NCBI RefSeq assembly: GCF_037042905.1
Contig: NC_087257.1
Location: 10,347,501 to 10,411,500 of the forward strand
Source of the DNA: Lytechinus pictus
Taxonomy: Eukaryota; Echinodermata; Echinoidea; Temnopleuroida; Toxopneustidae
Direction: 5' to 3'
DNA: 64,000 bases
Both the position numbers and the translations under genes were made by a program. Positions 38,033 through 50,152 of the stretch are shown here, in pieces; position 1 is the first letter of the stretch; the number at the start of each line of letters is the position of its first letter. Under the pieces are notes generated by a model that saw only the letters and a list, made by a program, of their open reading frames with translations, did not search any database and had not been told where the DNA came from.

Positions 38033-38072
38033 ATGGACAACGACTTCGAAGACATTTGCAGTAGGCTAAACA
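38033..38072 (+). CDS. First coding exon of the E2 transposon gene
   Basis: ATG then GAC AAC GAC TTC... encodes MDNDFEDICSRLN plus one base, with donor GTAAGT. The E4 copy at about 29170-29210 preserves the same core and donor position. Only this exon was found in E2. Function is not recognised; a transposase or accessory protein of the element is the simplest reading. Confidence 0.45.
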
Positions 38073-38756
38073 GTAAGTTAGATAACCATTTTCTATGATT
38101 TTCTTTTCGTAGTTTGTTAAATGCCCCGGCTGCGCTTGCAACTAGCTAAAGATTTCGTCAATGAAAATGACATGACACTGGCAATCCCATCCTGTCTAAC
38201 CGGGCGCTCGCCCGGCCCCGAGCGCCTGCTCGCTGCTGTGATGTGGACCACTGGCTGGTGGTCTCAAAGTCTGCACACAGCACACCTAACGATTTGAGTT
38301 TAGATTTAACGTGAATTTCCTATTATTTTACAAAATCTTTCAATTGATGATGTTCCTTGTATTCTTATGAGTAAGTGTGCAAAAAGTTTCATAAAAAATT
38401 GAGAGAAATAATTGATTTTCTTGGAAGCTTGGGAAAAAATCTCGGCCAGTCATGGTCATTTTGATTGAACAAAATGAAAATAGTGGTACTGGTAGGATGG
38501 GGGTCGGGTGTCCGGACAGTTTATCTTTTTGAAGCCTTCTTTTTTTGTCTTTGGATTACACTAAAAATATGAATTCAATAATTTTAATCATCTTCTATTT
38601 TGTTACTTATAAATAATATTTCCTAACATTTTGTACTAAAAATTGATGGAACTTCGCTTGTAATTTTTTCCAAATAACTTTCTAAAATTGATCGTCCGGA
38701 CACACAACCTGTCCGGACAGACATCATCACATTTTGTACTAAATTTTGTACTAAAA

Positions 38757-39455
38757 ACCGATCATCATCATCATCATCATCTGTACGGGAGGGTAGGTAA
38801 TGTAGTCCTGTAGATCTCCCGGTCGTAAACACTTGATGCCTAATTAAAGTCTAAGTTCAGTGCGGGCGTGGATGTCAGACAATTTCAAAATGTTTGCTTG
38901 ACCAAAAAGAATCTAATCCGTGTTTAAATGAGTTGATGCTGGAGGACATTGTTGCAGGCAAACTATTCCAGGATTGAATCACTCTTTTACTGAAAAAGCT
39001 GCTGCGGGCATTCAACCGACAGTGAGTTGTGAACAGTTTGAAGGGATGACCTCTTGTTCCCTGATACTGATACCTCATGAAGAGGGATTCTGGGTCGACT
39101 CTATCTATACCATGTAATATTTTAAATACTTGTATCATGTCCCCTCGTTCTCTGCGGTAATGTAAGGAGTACAGATTCAGTCTAACAAGTCTTTCACTAT
39201 AAGATAAGGAGTTAAATCCTGGAAATAGTCTTGTTGCTCTACGTTGTACAGATTCAATTCTTCTGTCATCGGTGATGAATCTAGGGCTCCACACAACACT
39301 ACGATACTCCAAATGTGGTCGAACCAGAGCCTTGTACAGGGGCAGAAATAAATCCGGTTTAATGTTCACAAATGCACGTTTGATGATGCCCAATATTTGG
39401 TTAGCTTTTTGGATAGATGCAGATACATGTTGATGAAATGACAACAACTGGGTAA
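38757..39455 (-). pseudogene. 5'-truncated CR1/L2-type LINE, C-terminal RT-region fragment
   Basis: A 190-codon open frame (39447-38875) contains IQKANQILGIIKRAF, LYKALVRPHLEYRSVVWSP, ESVQRRATRLFPGF, RRERGDMIQVFKILHG and RVIQSWNSLPA, the hallmark tail downstream of the RT domain in CR1/L2/Jockey-like LINEs. The catalytic RT and endonuclease are absent. The 3' end is an (ATG)n tract (about 38781-38761), typical of CR1/L2. The copy is young, with no internal stops in the retained part. Confidence 0.88.
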
Positions 39456-40354
39456 TACTAATAGTGGCCGATGTCTGCGCACCTATTCACTTTACACAGA
39501 CCTATTACACATGATGCGAAGATTTCGATAAGAAAGCAGTCACAGAGGCTGCATTTTGAGGCCGTCACATGAAATGCCCAGGAAAGAGTTCCATATGCAA
39601 TTCCAATGCACCCCCCACCAACATGATCAAAAATAAGATTGTTGAGACTTAATTCCATTCCAGTTCGTTCATTTCAAATTTTCTATAATTTTTTGTTTAC
39701 CGTTGTGTTGGCACCTAAGTTGGGACTTGAGATCACCTCGTTTTATTTGCAGTCAAGACCTGTTCCTGCTATGCTAGCGAGAAGTGCTGATACCGGAAGG
39801 GGTATTTTAACGATTATCAGCCAATAGTTCGACTAGACTTGACTCACAGAGTGACACAGACCCTTGAGTAAATAAACCGATGTCTATGGACAATTACACA
39901 CACTAGATACATCCATACATGCTCGAAATTTGACGCAATAAAGCCATATTTTAGTATGTGGGTCATTCCACGGGGTTGGGGCAACAGCACTTTTTTGTGT
40001 TCCCTATGAATTGTTGGCTTTATCCTGAAAATGTGTTTGGCGTTTGGATGTTGCAATGTGGTTTTGTTGGAAGGCAGTTATGTAAGCAATTACTTGATGC
40101 AGAAATAAAAATGTTGAACCTCAAATATTTTTTATGGTGAGACTTTAAATGATGATGTCCAGACTCTTTTTTGGGGTACCAAGTGTGACATCCAAAATGG
40201 TCATTTTCAGTTGAAGATATCTAATTAAAAGATAAACTTAGTCAAATTCAAATGGCCATGATTGATAAAGCAACATTTGTTTAATAACAAAATAGTAATG
40301 GGATAGCAAATGAAAAGAGGCTTCATATCATAAATCATTCCTACAACATCGCAT

Positions 40355-40755
40355 ACCACCGTTACATGCGATGTCCGTGTTTATTTTTTTCTGTAACGGC
40401 GGTAAAGTGGTAAATAACTAAAAGTCAGAAATCATTCTTTCCAAAGTTATGTGTCAGAAATAAAGGGCAGGCAGTAAGCAACTTTTCATCAAAAGATTAG
40501 CTTTGAAAACCAATGTTAATGTCATGTAAATTAATCGAGGGTCGCCGATGTTTTGGGCGATGTCCGGGCCAAATTTGTAACGGTGGATCACATTTCATCG
40601 CGTATGTAAAAAGGAGAGACCGGAGAAGAGACCGTCGTTGTATCAGACGGACGGGATGTTAGCCGAAATCCACGTGCACATCGAACGGCTATGATATCGG
40701 GTGTTTTGCAGCTTTGCAATTGGGAATCTTCCCGCAATGTCCGTGTAACGGTGGA
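40355..40755. repeat. E5 left subterminal motif cluster
   Basis: CCACCGTTACATGCGATGTC, CTGTAACGGCGG, GGCGATGTCCGGGC...TGTAACGGTGG and AATGTCCGTGTAACGGTGG occur within 400 bp. Confidence 0.7.
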
Positions 40756-41339
40756 TTGGATCTCCACGATGTTTTCCCTTTCAAAGCGACGTAAGTACGG
40801 AAATTTATCCCGATACTCGTATTTTCAAATCAGTTAAATCTTATCTTAAAAATGTGAAACTATATTATCATGCAGAAAGTGTTTTTAAGTTTGAAAAATC
40901 TCGCTAATTTTCCATAATCTTTTACTACAGTCCCACATGTGTCTTTTCGTGTAAGTGAAATATGTGATTGAGACATCGCCGTGTTTGTTCCAGATTTGCT
41001 AAACGGCCCCAAAGAAATAATGTTTTTATTACTGTGATTCCGTGCAAACATGTTTTGAATGTTAGCTGACATGATTCAGTCGCAATTTAGTTTATTTTTT
41101 TAAACACCGAAATATGTTATTTCAAGACAATAGGCCAATGGATACTCAAAACTGCTCTATCACCGATGATCATGAATGACATGATGACATCTCAGATTTG
41201 GTACAAAATCTCGCCTTGTTTAAATTGGCTCCTACTGATTCTACGTAATATGGGTATCAAAGACCTGATGATCAAATTTTAATTTCCCCCAAAAATGAGA
41301 ATTTAGAACCAGTGGCAGCGCCACGGGGGAGGCAGGCCC

Positions 41340-41348
41340 CCCCCCCCC

Positions 41349-41388
<40 letters not shown>

Positions 41389-41430
41389 TGTCAGCTGATC
41401 CCAATCCGAAAGAAGGGGGGGGGGGCAAAA
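41340..41430. repeat. C run, long T run and G run
   Basis: C13, T-rich run of about 37 and G-rich run within 90 bp. It may be the edge of a small element (GCCACGGGGGAGG, GGGGGGGC). Confidence 0.7.
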
Positions 41431-42263
41431 TAATTTTTCTGTTACCCCCTGCACATAGTACATGTGCTTTGTGTATAATTACTATTAATTCTTGGCTGTA
41501 GGCCTAACCTTCCCAAAACTTTTCATCTTGTTGAATGTTATACTTTTCAGCACATTCTTTTTTTCTCTCAATATTTTTTCAATATTTTGTATTTTGATTT
41601 CTATATATTCAATTGTAAGGAGAGGGGGGGGGGTTCGTTTTATCAGAAAGCAAACGCCTGTGTGATTGTTTTCAATGTGATTTTTTTTTATTGCAATATA
41701 ATGAGATTTTTAAAACATGTACAAGTGAACAAAAGAAAATGTGACACAATCAAGTTTGTTTCACAAGAGTTTATTTGCTGTATCAGAAGGTAAATTGCAG
41801 ATTTGAATTCCATTAATTCATTAAATATCAATAAAACATATATATTATGTAATTGCTTGAACAATTAAACTTCAGCGATGAAAATTAAATAGGATGGTCA
41901 TAAAAAACTAAATGGAATTGTCTAGATAATCACCCTTGATTAGAATGCAGAATAAAATTAGATTAAATTAATCCATTGAGAAATGAAATTGAAGTACAGA
42001 TAATTTATGAAAAGGTAATGGGCAAGTAATTGTATTGTGAAAACAAAGTAGAACACAACAACACAAATACAAAAACCTTCTATAAAACGTAACTTTATAT
42101 TTAATTTATGAACTATGAAATGATGAATTCTATTTGCTATGAAAAAATACAAAGTGAGGGTTCCTGTGTATTTTGCAAGAACAGATCAGATTCATTGTCC
42201 CTAGTAATCCACCCCCTTTAATGAGAAAATGTCAAGACATATAAATAAGTAAATGATTTGATA

Positions 42264-42454
42264 CACAGCAAAAACTGTGGTGTTAACCGGTGTACATAGA
42301 GGACCACAGCAGTTATTTTACACCGGTGTTAAATTGGTGGTGTTAGTTTTATACCTATAGGTGTTATTACAACACCTATGGTTGTTTCATTTACACTCTT
42401 TGGTGTTATGTTCAATCTCTAGGGTGTTATTTTAACACCACAGTTTTTACAGTG
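42264..42454. mobile_element. MITE with CAC(A/T)GYAAAAACTGTGGTGTT ends
   Basis: Left CACAGCAAAAACTGTGGTGT; the right end reversed is CACTGTAAAAACTGTGGTGT. It is flanked by TA on each side. Many GGTGTTA words are inside. It lies just upstream of the 42530 exon. Confidence 0.8.
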
Positions 42455-42529
42455 TATAATATAAAAAATATTTGCTTATTGCTTAAAAAATATAGTCAAA
42501 CTTCCAAATACTACTTTTCTCAACTACAG

Positions 42530-42721
42530 GTAGCCTCTGTTCAAGGTGAAAATGTATATATTCAGTACATGAAGTGTCAATCTGGTGACCTGTACTCCTG
42601 GCCCGATGGCGAGGCACAATTCTACCTCCATCCACTTTGTGACATTGACAGAATCCTCTTCCAAACTGAAATTTCTTATTGGGTCGCCAGTCTTCTTGAA
42701 GTTCATAAACTTGTAACCTGA
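42530..42721 (+). CDS. Candidate terminal coding exon in E5, unknown protein
   Basis: Acceptor CAACTACAG is followed by 63 codons and TGA. Key stretches are VYIQYMKCQSGDLYSWPDGE and DIDRILFQTEISYW. The pattern V-x-I-x-Y-M...L-Y-x-W-P...I-x-x-I-L resembles a small C-terminal module I associate with uncharacterised transposon proteins of marine invertebrates; this rests on memory, not a search. Codon use and splice context look coding. Upstream exons were not found. Confidence 0.4.
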   Translation, partial: VASVQGENVYIQYMKCQSGDLYSWPDGEAQFYLHPLCDIDRILFQTEISYWVASLLEVHKLVT

Positions 42722-43059
42722 ATGCAGAGAGAAATATTGCATGTTAATTTTAATAGTCAGGTTTAGTGTACAGTGTAATACATTTTTTTGCATTTGCCAG
42801 TAAGAAGTTTACCAAAGAGTTCTTGCAGTTTTAATTTTGAACATTAGAATAGCTTAGTACATTTTACTTTCTCGCTTACAACTCTGTTAAAAAAACAGAA
42901 GATACAAAGGTGGTGAGTTTTTTAAATTAAATTTGTCCACTAAGTACATGTACTTTACAATTGTCCTTTTCACATGTTGGAACTTAATGTTTTATCTAAT
43001 GTATGTAAGTTCCAGTGATGACATGATTATATTTTAATTAATGTCACTTCTACACTACC

Positions 43060-44655
43060 ATTTTGAGGACATGATGTCCATGTAACTGAGGTAAAACAAA
43101 TTAGAGTTAACAAATTGAACAAGTTTATATGTGTAAGGTATAAATGCGTTGTCCATGTCTTCCATGCCAACTTTGTCTTGTTTTGTCTTGAAAAACCATA
43201 GCTTAGAAGAACTAAACTAGTACCTTTTACCTACATCTTTTTCACCTGAATATTGTATCAAAGGTATCAAAAAATTGTACAATTGTGTATGAATAAAAAA
43301 AACATTTTACCTGTTCATTGATATGTATTTCAGAAGCTTGCTTGTAGATGTTGTATTTCTACACTTAAGTAAGATGAGTTAACTTGCATTTAGTGTGTTG
43401 ATACTAGAAAAATATGTCAAATATTCAAGTAATGCTATTCAATATGACCATTACAAGGACATGATGTCCGTGTAACAGAGGTATCTACATTCGAAAGTAA
43501 TATTTTGAAGGAGATATTTCAAAGTAATAAAAGATTTGGAGATCGTAAGATAGCACTGTTTCGTTTTTTCCCCTTTAGACAGAAACATAAATGTTTCCAG
43601 AGACAGACAGAAGTAGAACCTTGAGGATTAGTATGATTTTAAATATAATGTCAATAATTTTGTACATTTTTCCTTGTTTAAACTCTAATTTAAAGTGCTT
43701 TTACTTGCAAAGAATTTGACATGCAAAATGTTTTTCTGCTAGTATAATCAATTGACCTTGTGCAAATATTCTAAGGCAGAAATGGTAATTTGGTATGTAC
43801 ATGTAATGACCATTAATGGATCTTAACTTACAATGCTTCAAATTATACCTCTGTTACAGAGACATGATGTCCATGTAACGGTGGTAACACCAAACAAAAA
43901 TAGAAGGTTAGGCCAGAGAGAGTAGTTGAGTCTTTCCAAAGAGAATATTCCATTCTGTTGAGGCATGACTTCTCTCAACTATTTAGTTCTACATGCCATC
44001 ATAAATTGAATTTTCTTGACTGGTGAGAAAAAAGAACAACACATAATTTGTCAATAATTTTGTACATTTTTCTTTGTTTGAACTCTAATTTAAATTTCTT
44101 TTATTTGCAAAGAATTTGACATGCAAAATGTTTTTTTTCTAATATAATCAATTGATCTTGTGCAAATAATTTAAGGCAGAAAGTGTAATTTGGTATGTGA
44201 TGACCATTAATGGACCTTAACTTACAATGATTCAAATGATACCTCTGTTACAGAGACATGATGTCCATGTAACGGTGGTAACACCAAAAATAGAAGGTTA
44301 GGCCAGAAAGAGTAGTTGAGTTTTTCCAAAAATAATATTCCATTCTGTTGAGGCATGACTTCTGTCAACTATTTAGTTCTACATGCCATCATAAATTGAA
44401 TTTTCTTGACTGGTGAGAAAAAAGAACGACACAGAACATGGCACTGGTATACACAAAGAGCATCAAGTTCCATTTATTGATGCTAAATCTTTCAAAATAT
44501 ATATGCCATGTTGGAAAATGTGGAATAAAGTGACTAAAAATGTTGTTAGCAAAATAATTATTAAGAGGAATTGAGATCAACCCTTTTATTTTGACAGTGG
44601 GAGAGTATAGTCTAAGTAAGGATGATAAATGATGTCCATGTAACGGTGGTATTTT
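43060..44655. repeat. Long-period repeat with GATGTCCATGTAACGG motif (E5 right side)
   Basis: The motif occurs at about 43070, 43460, 43862, 44260 and 44632, a spacing of 370-400 bp. Between the later copies whole units are conserved (TTTGTACATTTTTCYTTGTT, GTTGAGGCATGACTTCTSTC). Confidence 0.8.
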
Positions 44656-45025
44656 GTCAAATCTTGTTTCTCAATTTACTCAAATATGCAGGGTGGTATG
44701 AAATGCCTGTAAGTGGATTTAGTTGAAGAATTGTCCCATGAAACATATAAGAAAAAAAACTTTTCATTTATTACATTTCTATTTTTTGACCCTGATGTCA
44801 CAATTTTTGCCCCAACCCCATGGAATGACCCATGTATTTCCACTCCTAGTACTATCCACTCCCCCATCGTATATGTTCTATATTGTGCTAGATATATTAT
44901 TCTGAACCTTCTTCATGTTTTTCAATGTTGGGGGAGTGCATATGGAACTCTTGCCAATGCCCTAAATTCATTATTTTCCCACCATTTTGAGTCAGATTTT
45001 TTATGAATAGATCTGTTTATGACAT

Positions 45026-45205
45026 TTCAGGAGAAAGAGAGGGAGACCCAAAACTACCTGTCCTGGCATCACATTTGAGGAGAGGAAGTCGGTGAATATG
45101 ACCTAGCCCGGGGAAGTTTCCAGAAGAAGGCCCAGAACCACCGGCCGCCAGGAGTGGAGGTCCTTTGTTGTTGCTCTACATGTCAGGAGGCATCGGGCAG
45201 TAGGT
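45026..45205 (+). pseudogene. RTE-like LINE C-terminal fragment
   Basis: One frame gives RRKRGRPKTTCPGITFEE, then after a stop QEWRSFVVALHVRRHRAVG. RRGRPKTTWR...WRSLVVALC is the usual C-terminus of RTE/Craft-like reverse transcriptases. Broken and short. Confidence 0.45.
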
Positions 45206-47389
45206 AAGACTAAGTAAGTACAGTAGGCTCTTTCAGGTGTAAAGTTTATTTTTTGTTTGGAGTCGTTGCATATCTTCCATTATCAGAATCGCGCAGATTC
45301 GGATGTGCGCAATCTTGGGGCACCTTATCTGTCAATGGTCCTAACTGTACTTAGAGGACTCTGTGATGATATTTTTATCTTTTACATTGTACCAGGGGTA
45401 TTTTTATTCACGGAGCCTAGACAAGTCTCTGTTGCCTGTAGAACTTGGTACACAAAGATGGATTTCCGTAAAAAATCCACCTTTCCCACAATAATTTTTG
45501 GGCAAACATTTAATTTGTCCAATTTGTAAGCCTTTGTAATCTAAATATAAAAAATTAAGGCTTAAGAAATTTTAATTGTAAGCAGGTAAACATTTCGAAG
45601 GATCACTTGCTTGCAATTCCCAAGCTATATAACACAATGACATGACCTTTAACTGGAGTGACGTCCATATGCAAGAAAATACAGAGAGAATTGGTGCAGA
45701 TGCATAGCTGATTGTGCTAGTATTAGATTCCAGGCTGACGTGTATCGGTTTGGACGTTCTAATGACAAGTTTAGAGTGTAATTTGGCGCTAATAGAGTTT
45801 CGCAACGGTTGATCTGGCGATGCCAGAAAACTAATTTCACCCCAAAATTTGTCAGATTTTTGGCCAAATATCTATTCAATTTAATGTGTTCTAAAACTAC
45901 TAAAGATTAAGTATAAGAATAATAATATATTCATAGGCCTACCGATAGTAAAATTAAAAAAAATAATGTAAGGCCTAACTTAACCACATTTAGGGCCTAT
46001 TACTATTGTATATTTAAAGCTTTTATACAGATTTCTTTAATTTGTGGAAGTTAAAAATCAAGATGATGATTAGATCTAGAATTCTCAGATCTGAAAATTA
46101 GACCATAACTTACCTTAAAAATCCTGCAAAATTTTCTAAATGCCTCATTTTGCCAGCCACATCTGAAAGGGTTCCTGCCCATTACGAAAGCTATGCACTT
46201 TAAAAGATTCATATTATTATTGTTAAAAAGACAAAAATTGAAGTGACATAAAGTAAGCTGAAAACAGTTGCTGGATACTCTTTGCATTAATATGTTCCTC
46301 ACACTGACACTGCTGTTACAGTTCCATGTAAAAATTGAACGTTGAAATTGCATGCACATTAATGAGTGGCACATGCGAAGAATTACTTGTAGGACCCTTA
46401 GGCTTACTACACCATATATTTTGCGTCTTACCTACTGTGCATGTGCCATGGCTGGGACATGTACTTGTAGATTTTGCAATTTCTTGGCATGATTGAGGTT
46501 AACATTTTAATTTTTTTTTTCTCTCTCTTTTTTGCAGCCCTGGTAGAAGCACCATCTTGATACTATCATTCAAACTCTCATCAGCTGTATCATTATAGGT
46601 GGACTAAAAGAACAATATTCATGCAGATATAATGGTGAGTACAAATTTATCCTTTTTTTTGAAGGTATTTTTTATTATTATTGTGTTATTTTGATTATTT
46701 ACATGTGCATGAACATGAGATGCAGTTAAATAATTTTTATTTTGTAACCACTCTGATACAAAGCTTGTGTAATGCTCTTACAAGGTTCATGCTGTTGTCA
46801 ATTCAAACGTAATAGATAGGCATAAGTGAAACATCAACACCTAAGGTGCATTTATGATCACATCAGAATTGATCTTCGTTACATGTGAAATTACCAACTT
46901 GTAATTTCTTATTCAAACTGATGGAATTATCCCATAACCATTTAAAACACATTTTAAAAAAGCATGAATTAAAATCATGTTTAATTAAAATAAATATTTT
47001 TTTAAAAATAAATTTACTCTAAAATGTCCTTCCCTATATAGAGATGGTTTGGAGGTGCAGCAGATCTTGAGGGCATCAAGCCCCCTCCCCGGACTTGACT
47101 TTACATGTTAATATTTGAAGTAAAAATATGTAACAAACCCCACATTGTTTTTTAATCATTTTTTAAAAAGTTTGGAAATTGATATTGAAACCATGTAGTT
47201 TTTAATGAATATTAAATAGTTAATGCAGGAAAGGCTTTTATGTTTATCTTCTGTTATTTTTGCAGATGCCTTAAGTTGAAATGGAAGTTGTCCTGAATCT
47301 GCACCCATTCATCTGGTTTAGTAAGTTCTCCTTTCATAGTGCTATTGGAACCTGCTCCCTACCAGTATAACATCAACATATTGGAAGAA

Positions 47390-47990
47390 TAAAGGCCAAT
47401 GGGAAGTGCCTTTTATATTTCTACTTGCCACAAAGCAGTCCATGGTTTAGCGCAATCTAAACTGGACTATTGTAATGCTCTTCGTGCTTGAATTAGGGCG
47501 ATCTGGACTGACTGCAGATAGTACAGAATGCTGCATCTATTGTGCCATTTGCCATGTACGCCAACTTCGCTGGCTGCAAGTCAAGGAAAGGATATACATG
47601 AACATCAGTGTCCGTCTCCTGATTTTCAAAGTCAATGACAGAGATCCAGATTACATGTATTATAAGGAATCCCTTGTGCGTCATTTTCATTCTAGGCGCA
47701 CTTGCCTTTTTATTTTTGTGATCATTACGCACCTACAAATTAGCTACTGGTGATGCAACTTTCTCCACTACTGCTCCAAGGCCATGGAATTAGCTCCTTC
47801 CTCTCCTCCAGTTGTCAACAACCTTGGATCAATCCAAATACAATTTGAGAAGACCTACCATATTCCTGATCTTTGCTCTGTACTTACAACAATACTGTCA
47901 CTGCCTGGTAATTTGAATTTTTTTAAATCTCATGTGCTGACTAGGATGGCGTCTCAATTCATCCAAATTAGACAAGGGATAATAAAGTAA
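47390..47990 (+). pseudogene. Decayed LINE reverse-transcriptase tail
   Basis: Scrambled frames keep LDYCNAL (about 47467), LRWLQVKERIYMNI and LLIFKVND (about 47570-47640), and a trace of PRPWN-LPSSLQ (about 47780-47815), in the order seen in L2/CR1-like tails (LDYCNALL, LHWLPVKERI, APRLWNSLP). Multiple stops and shifts. Confidence 0.6.
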
Positions 47991-48476
47991 TGTATGACAT
48001 TCTAACCTCTGCATTATTTTGGTGAAAGAGCTCTAAGCATATGCAAGTAGCAAGCTGATGATGTCATACTGACGTACATTGTACATGTACACGTATCCCC
48101 AACTTATTATTTTGTATATAAAATTGTGCATTTAATTTTGTTTACCAAGAATGAAACAAATTGGATTGTAAACTGTATTGATGTGACTTACCTGTATTGA
48201 TTATTGCTGGAAGTTCTTTTGCTACATGGGATTGGAAGACATACTTATTGCACACATGAAGTAAATTATTATTTTATCTGGTAACATGAGAACAAAAAAA
48301 AATGTGGGCATGATATCATAAACTTACATGTATCTACTTGCATGTGTTGATGACCAATATTTTTGTAATTATTTTTTTAAAATTTTATCTGATTTTGATA
48401 AAATTTTCACTATTTTGCATGGTAGAAATTACTTTATTTTAGATTATGTTGAGCCCGTATCATATACAAGTACAAC

Positions 48477-48895
48477 TTTAAAGATAAATTACCAGTTGTA
48501 GTAACAATCTTAAAATGAGTTCGAACAGAATCCAATAGAATTACCAGCAAAATATAAAAGATATGTGCCATAATTATAATGTGCCATAATTATAGCTTGG
48601 GAAGAAAATGTGTAATTGCTGAGAAATGAGCAAAATAAGCATGTAATTCTATCAAATGTCAGGTATTTTTCAAATCAATCATAATACACTGTCCTGTCCC
48701 ACATATGCTTTTCTGTGTTAGTGATCATCAGAATAAGTGATTTTAAGTTCAAAATTAGTAATTTTACAAAGATACAAGTTTACATTAATGTACCAGATCT
48801 AGAGATTATGTACAATATTTTGACAATTTCTCATGAAATAATTGTTTGCTGCAACTGCTGTCTTTTTAATATCTCTAAGTGATAGTGTAATACAA
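48477..48895. repeat. Dispersed repeat, copy in E2
   Basis: AAAGATAAAT...CCAGTTGT, AAAATGAGTTCG, GTGTAATTGCTGAGAAAT, CACTGTCC and TGTACCAGATCTA recur in the same order at 59402-59810 within another element. Confidence 0.75.
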
Positions 48896-49162
48896 CCACA
48901 AACTTTTCTTAAGAATTAATGTACATGTACAGTATGATTCTTTCACCCAAATTTACATGCATTGATACTGTTGACTACTTGCCAAAAGTTCCTGCCAAAA
49001 CTGAAAAGCCTTTTTTTTTTACGATGTACATGCTTTTATAGATGACCTGCCAAAACATTGTATTGTATATATATTCAAGGACCAACCAAAAGAGATGAAT
49101 AAAATGTTTAAAGGAAATTGAAATTAACTTTAAAAATGATAGCTGTCAATGCAGTATTATTA

Positions 49163-49452
49163 CAGGGTTCCCACAGTCATGGAAAATCCTGGAAAAAATT
49201 GGTCATGGAAAGTCAGAGATATGTGAAAAGTCATGGAATTGCATTTACCTCTTGGCTATGACAGCTTTCTAGTTTTTTATGTCTCACAACTCTCATACTC
49301 TGTGATTGTACTCTACTATTATAATTGGTGTTCATGATCATAACATGTCTGATTTTGTAAACTGTGCCAGAAAGGAATTAAGTCATGGAAAGCAGCAATT
49401 TAGTCATGGAGAGGTCATGGAATTCTGTTTTCAAATTTCTGTGGGAACCCTG
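49163..49452. mobile_element. MITE with CAGGGTTCCCACAG ends
   Basis: Left CAGGGTTCCCACAG, right CTGTGGGAACCCTG, with repeated GTCATGGAA words near both ends. hAT-like termini; no clear 8-bp TSD read. Confidence 0.75.
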
Positions 49453-49500
49453 AATAGGTTTGTGCACTCTATATAGGGAAGGACATTTTAGAGTAAATTT

Positions 49501-50152
49501 GATAAATACAGGACAATGAAAATGAATCCACTCATATACCCCCAATCCGATTTCCCAGTATGGAGTACCACCTTTTCAAAGTTGGCATCTTCTGGTTCGA
49601 AGTCTATGGATGGAGATAATTCCGTCAGCGACGAACTACATCTCTAAACGTTTGGGCACTTTATATTCTATTTCATCGATAATAAATCAAATGTACAGAT
49701 AAAACTCATAAAATATTAATTAAAATATGTTTGATATTATATGATAGGTTCAAATTACGACTTGATGAGTTTTAATGATAAAAATTACACCCTAATCTAC
49801 GATTTACAAATTGGCAGCGAAAATCAATCAGAAATTGGGGTGTAAATCTTATCATTAAAACTCATCAAATTGTATTTTGAACCTACCATATATTAAACAA
49901 ATTTTAACTAATATTTTTATGAGTTTTATCTGTACATTTGATTTGTTATTGATAAAATAGAATATATAATGCCTAAACGTTTAGAGATGTAGTTCGTCGC
50001 TGATGTAATAATTTTCTAACTAACCCCGCGAAAATGGAGACCTCCATCCAGAAACTTCGAACCATACTGTAAGAGGCCAACTTTGAAAAGGTGGTACTCC
50101 GTAATTGGATTAGGGTATGAGTGGATTCATTTTGATTGTCCTGTATTTATCA
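49501..50152. repeat. 650-bp near-perfect inverted repeat (hairpin element)
   Basis: GATAAATACAGGACAATGAA at the left is mirrored by CTGTATTTATC at the right. The arms of about 300 bp stay collinear to a loop near 49826. Confidence 0.85.

Larger units (their letters stand above)
39960..44831. mobile_element. E5: 4.9-kb DNA transposon with GGGTCATTCCA termini inside E2
   Basis: Left GGGTCATTCCACGGGGTTGG; the right end reversed is GGGTCATTCCATGGGGTTGG. It is flanked by ATGT on both sides (39956-39959, 44832-44835). An iterated motif GATGTCC..TGTAACGGTGG occurs near both ends. A candidate terminal coding exon lies at 42530-42721. Superfamily not assigned: 4-bp TSDs occur in several groups. Confidence 0.72.
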
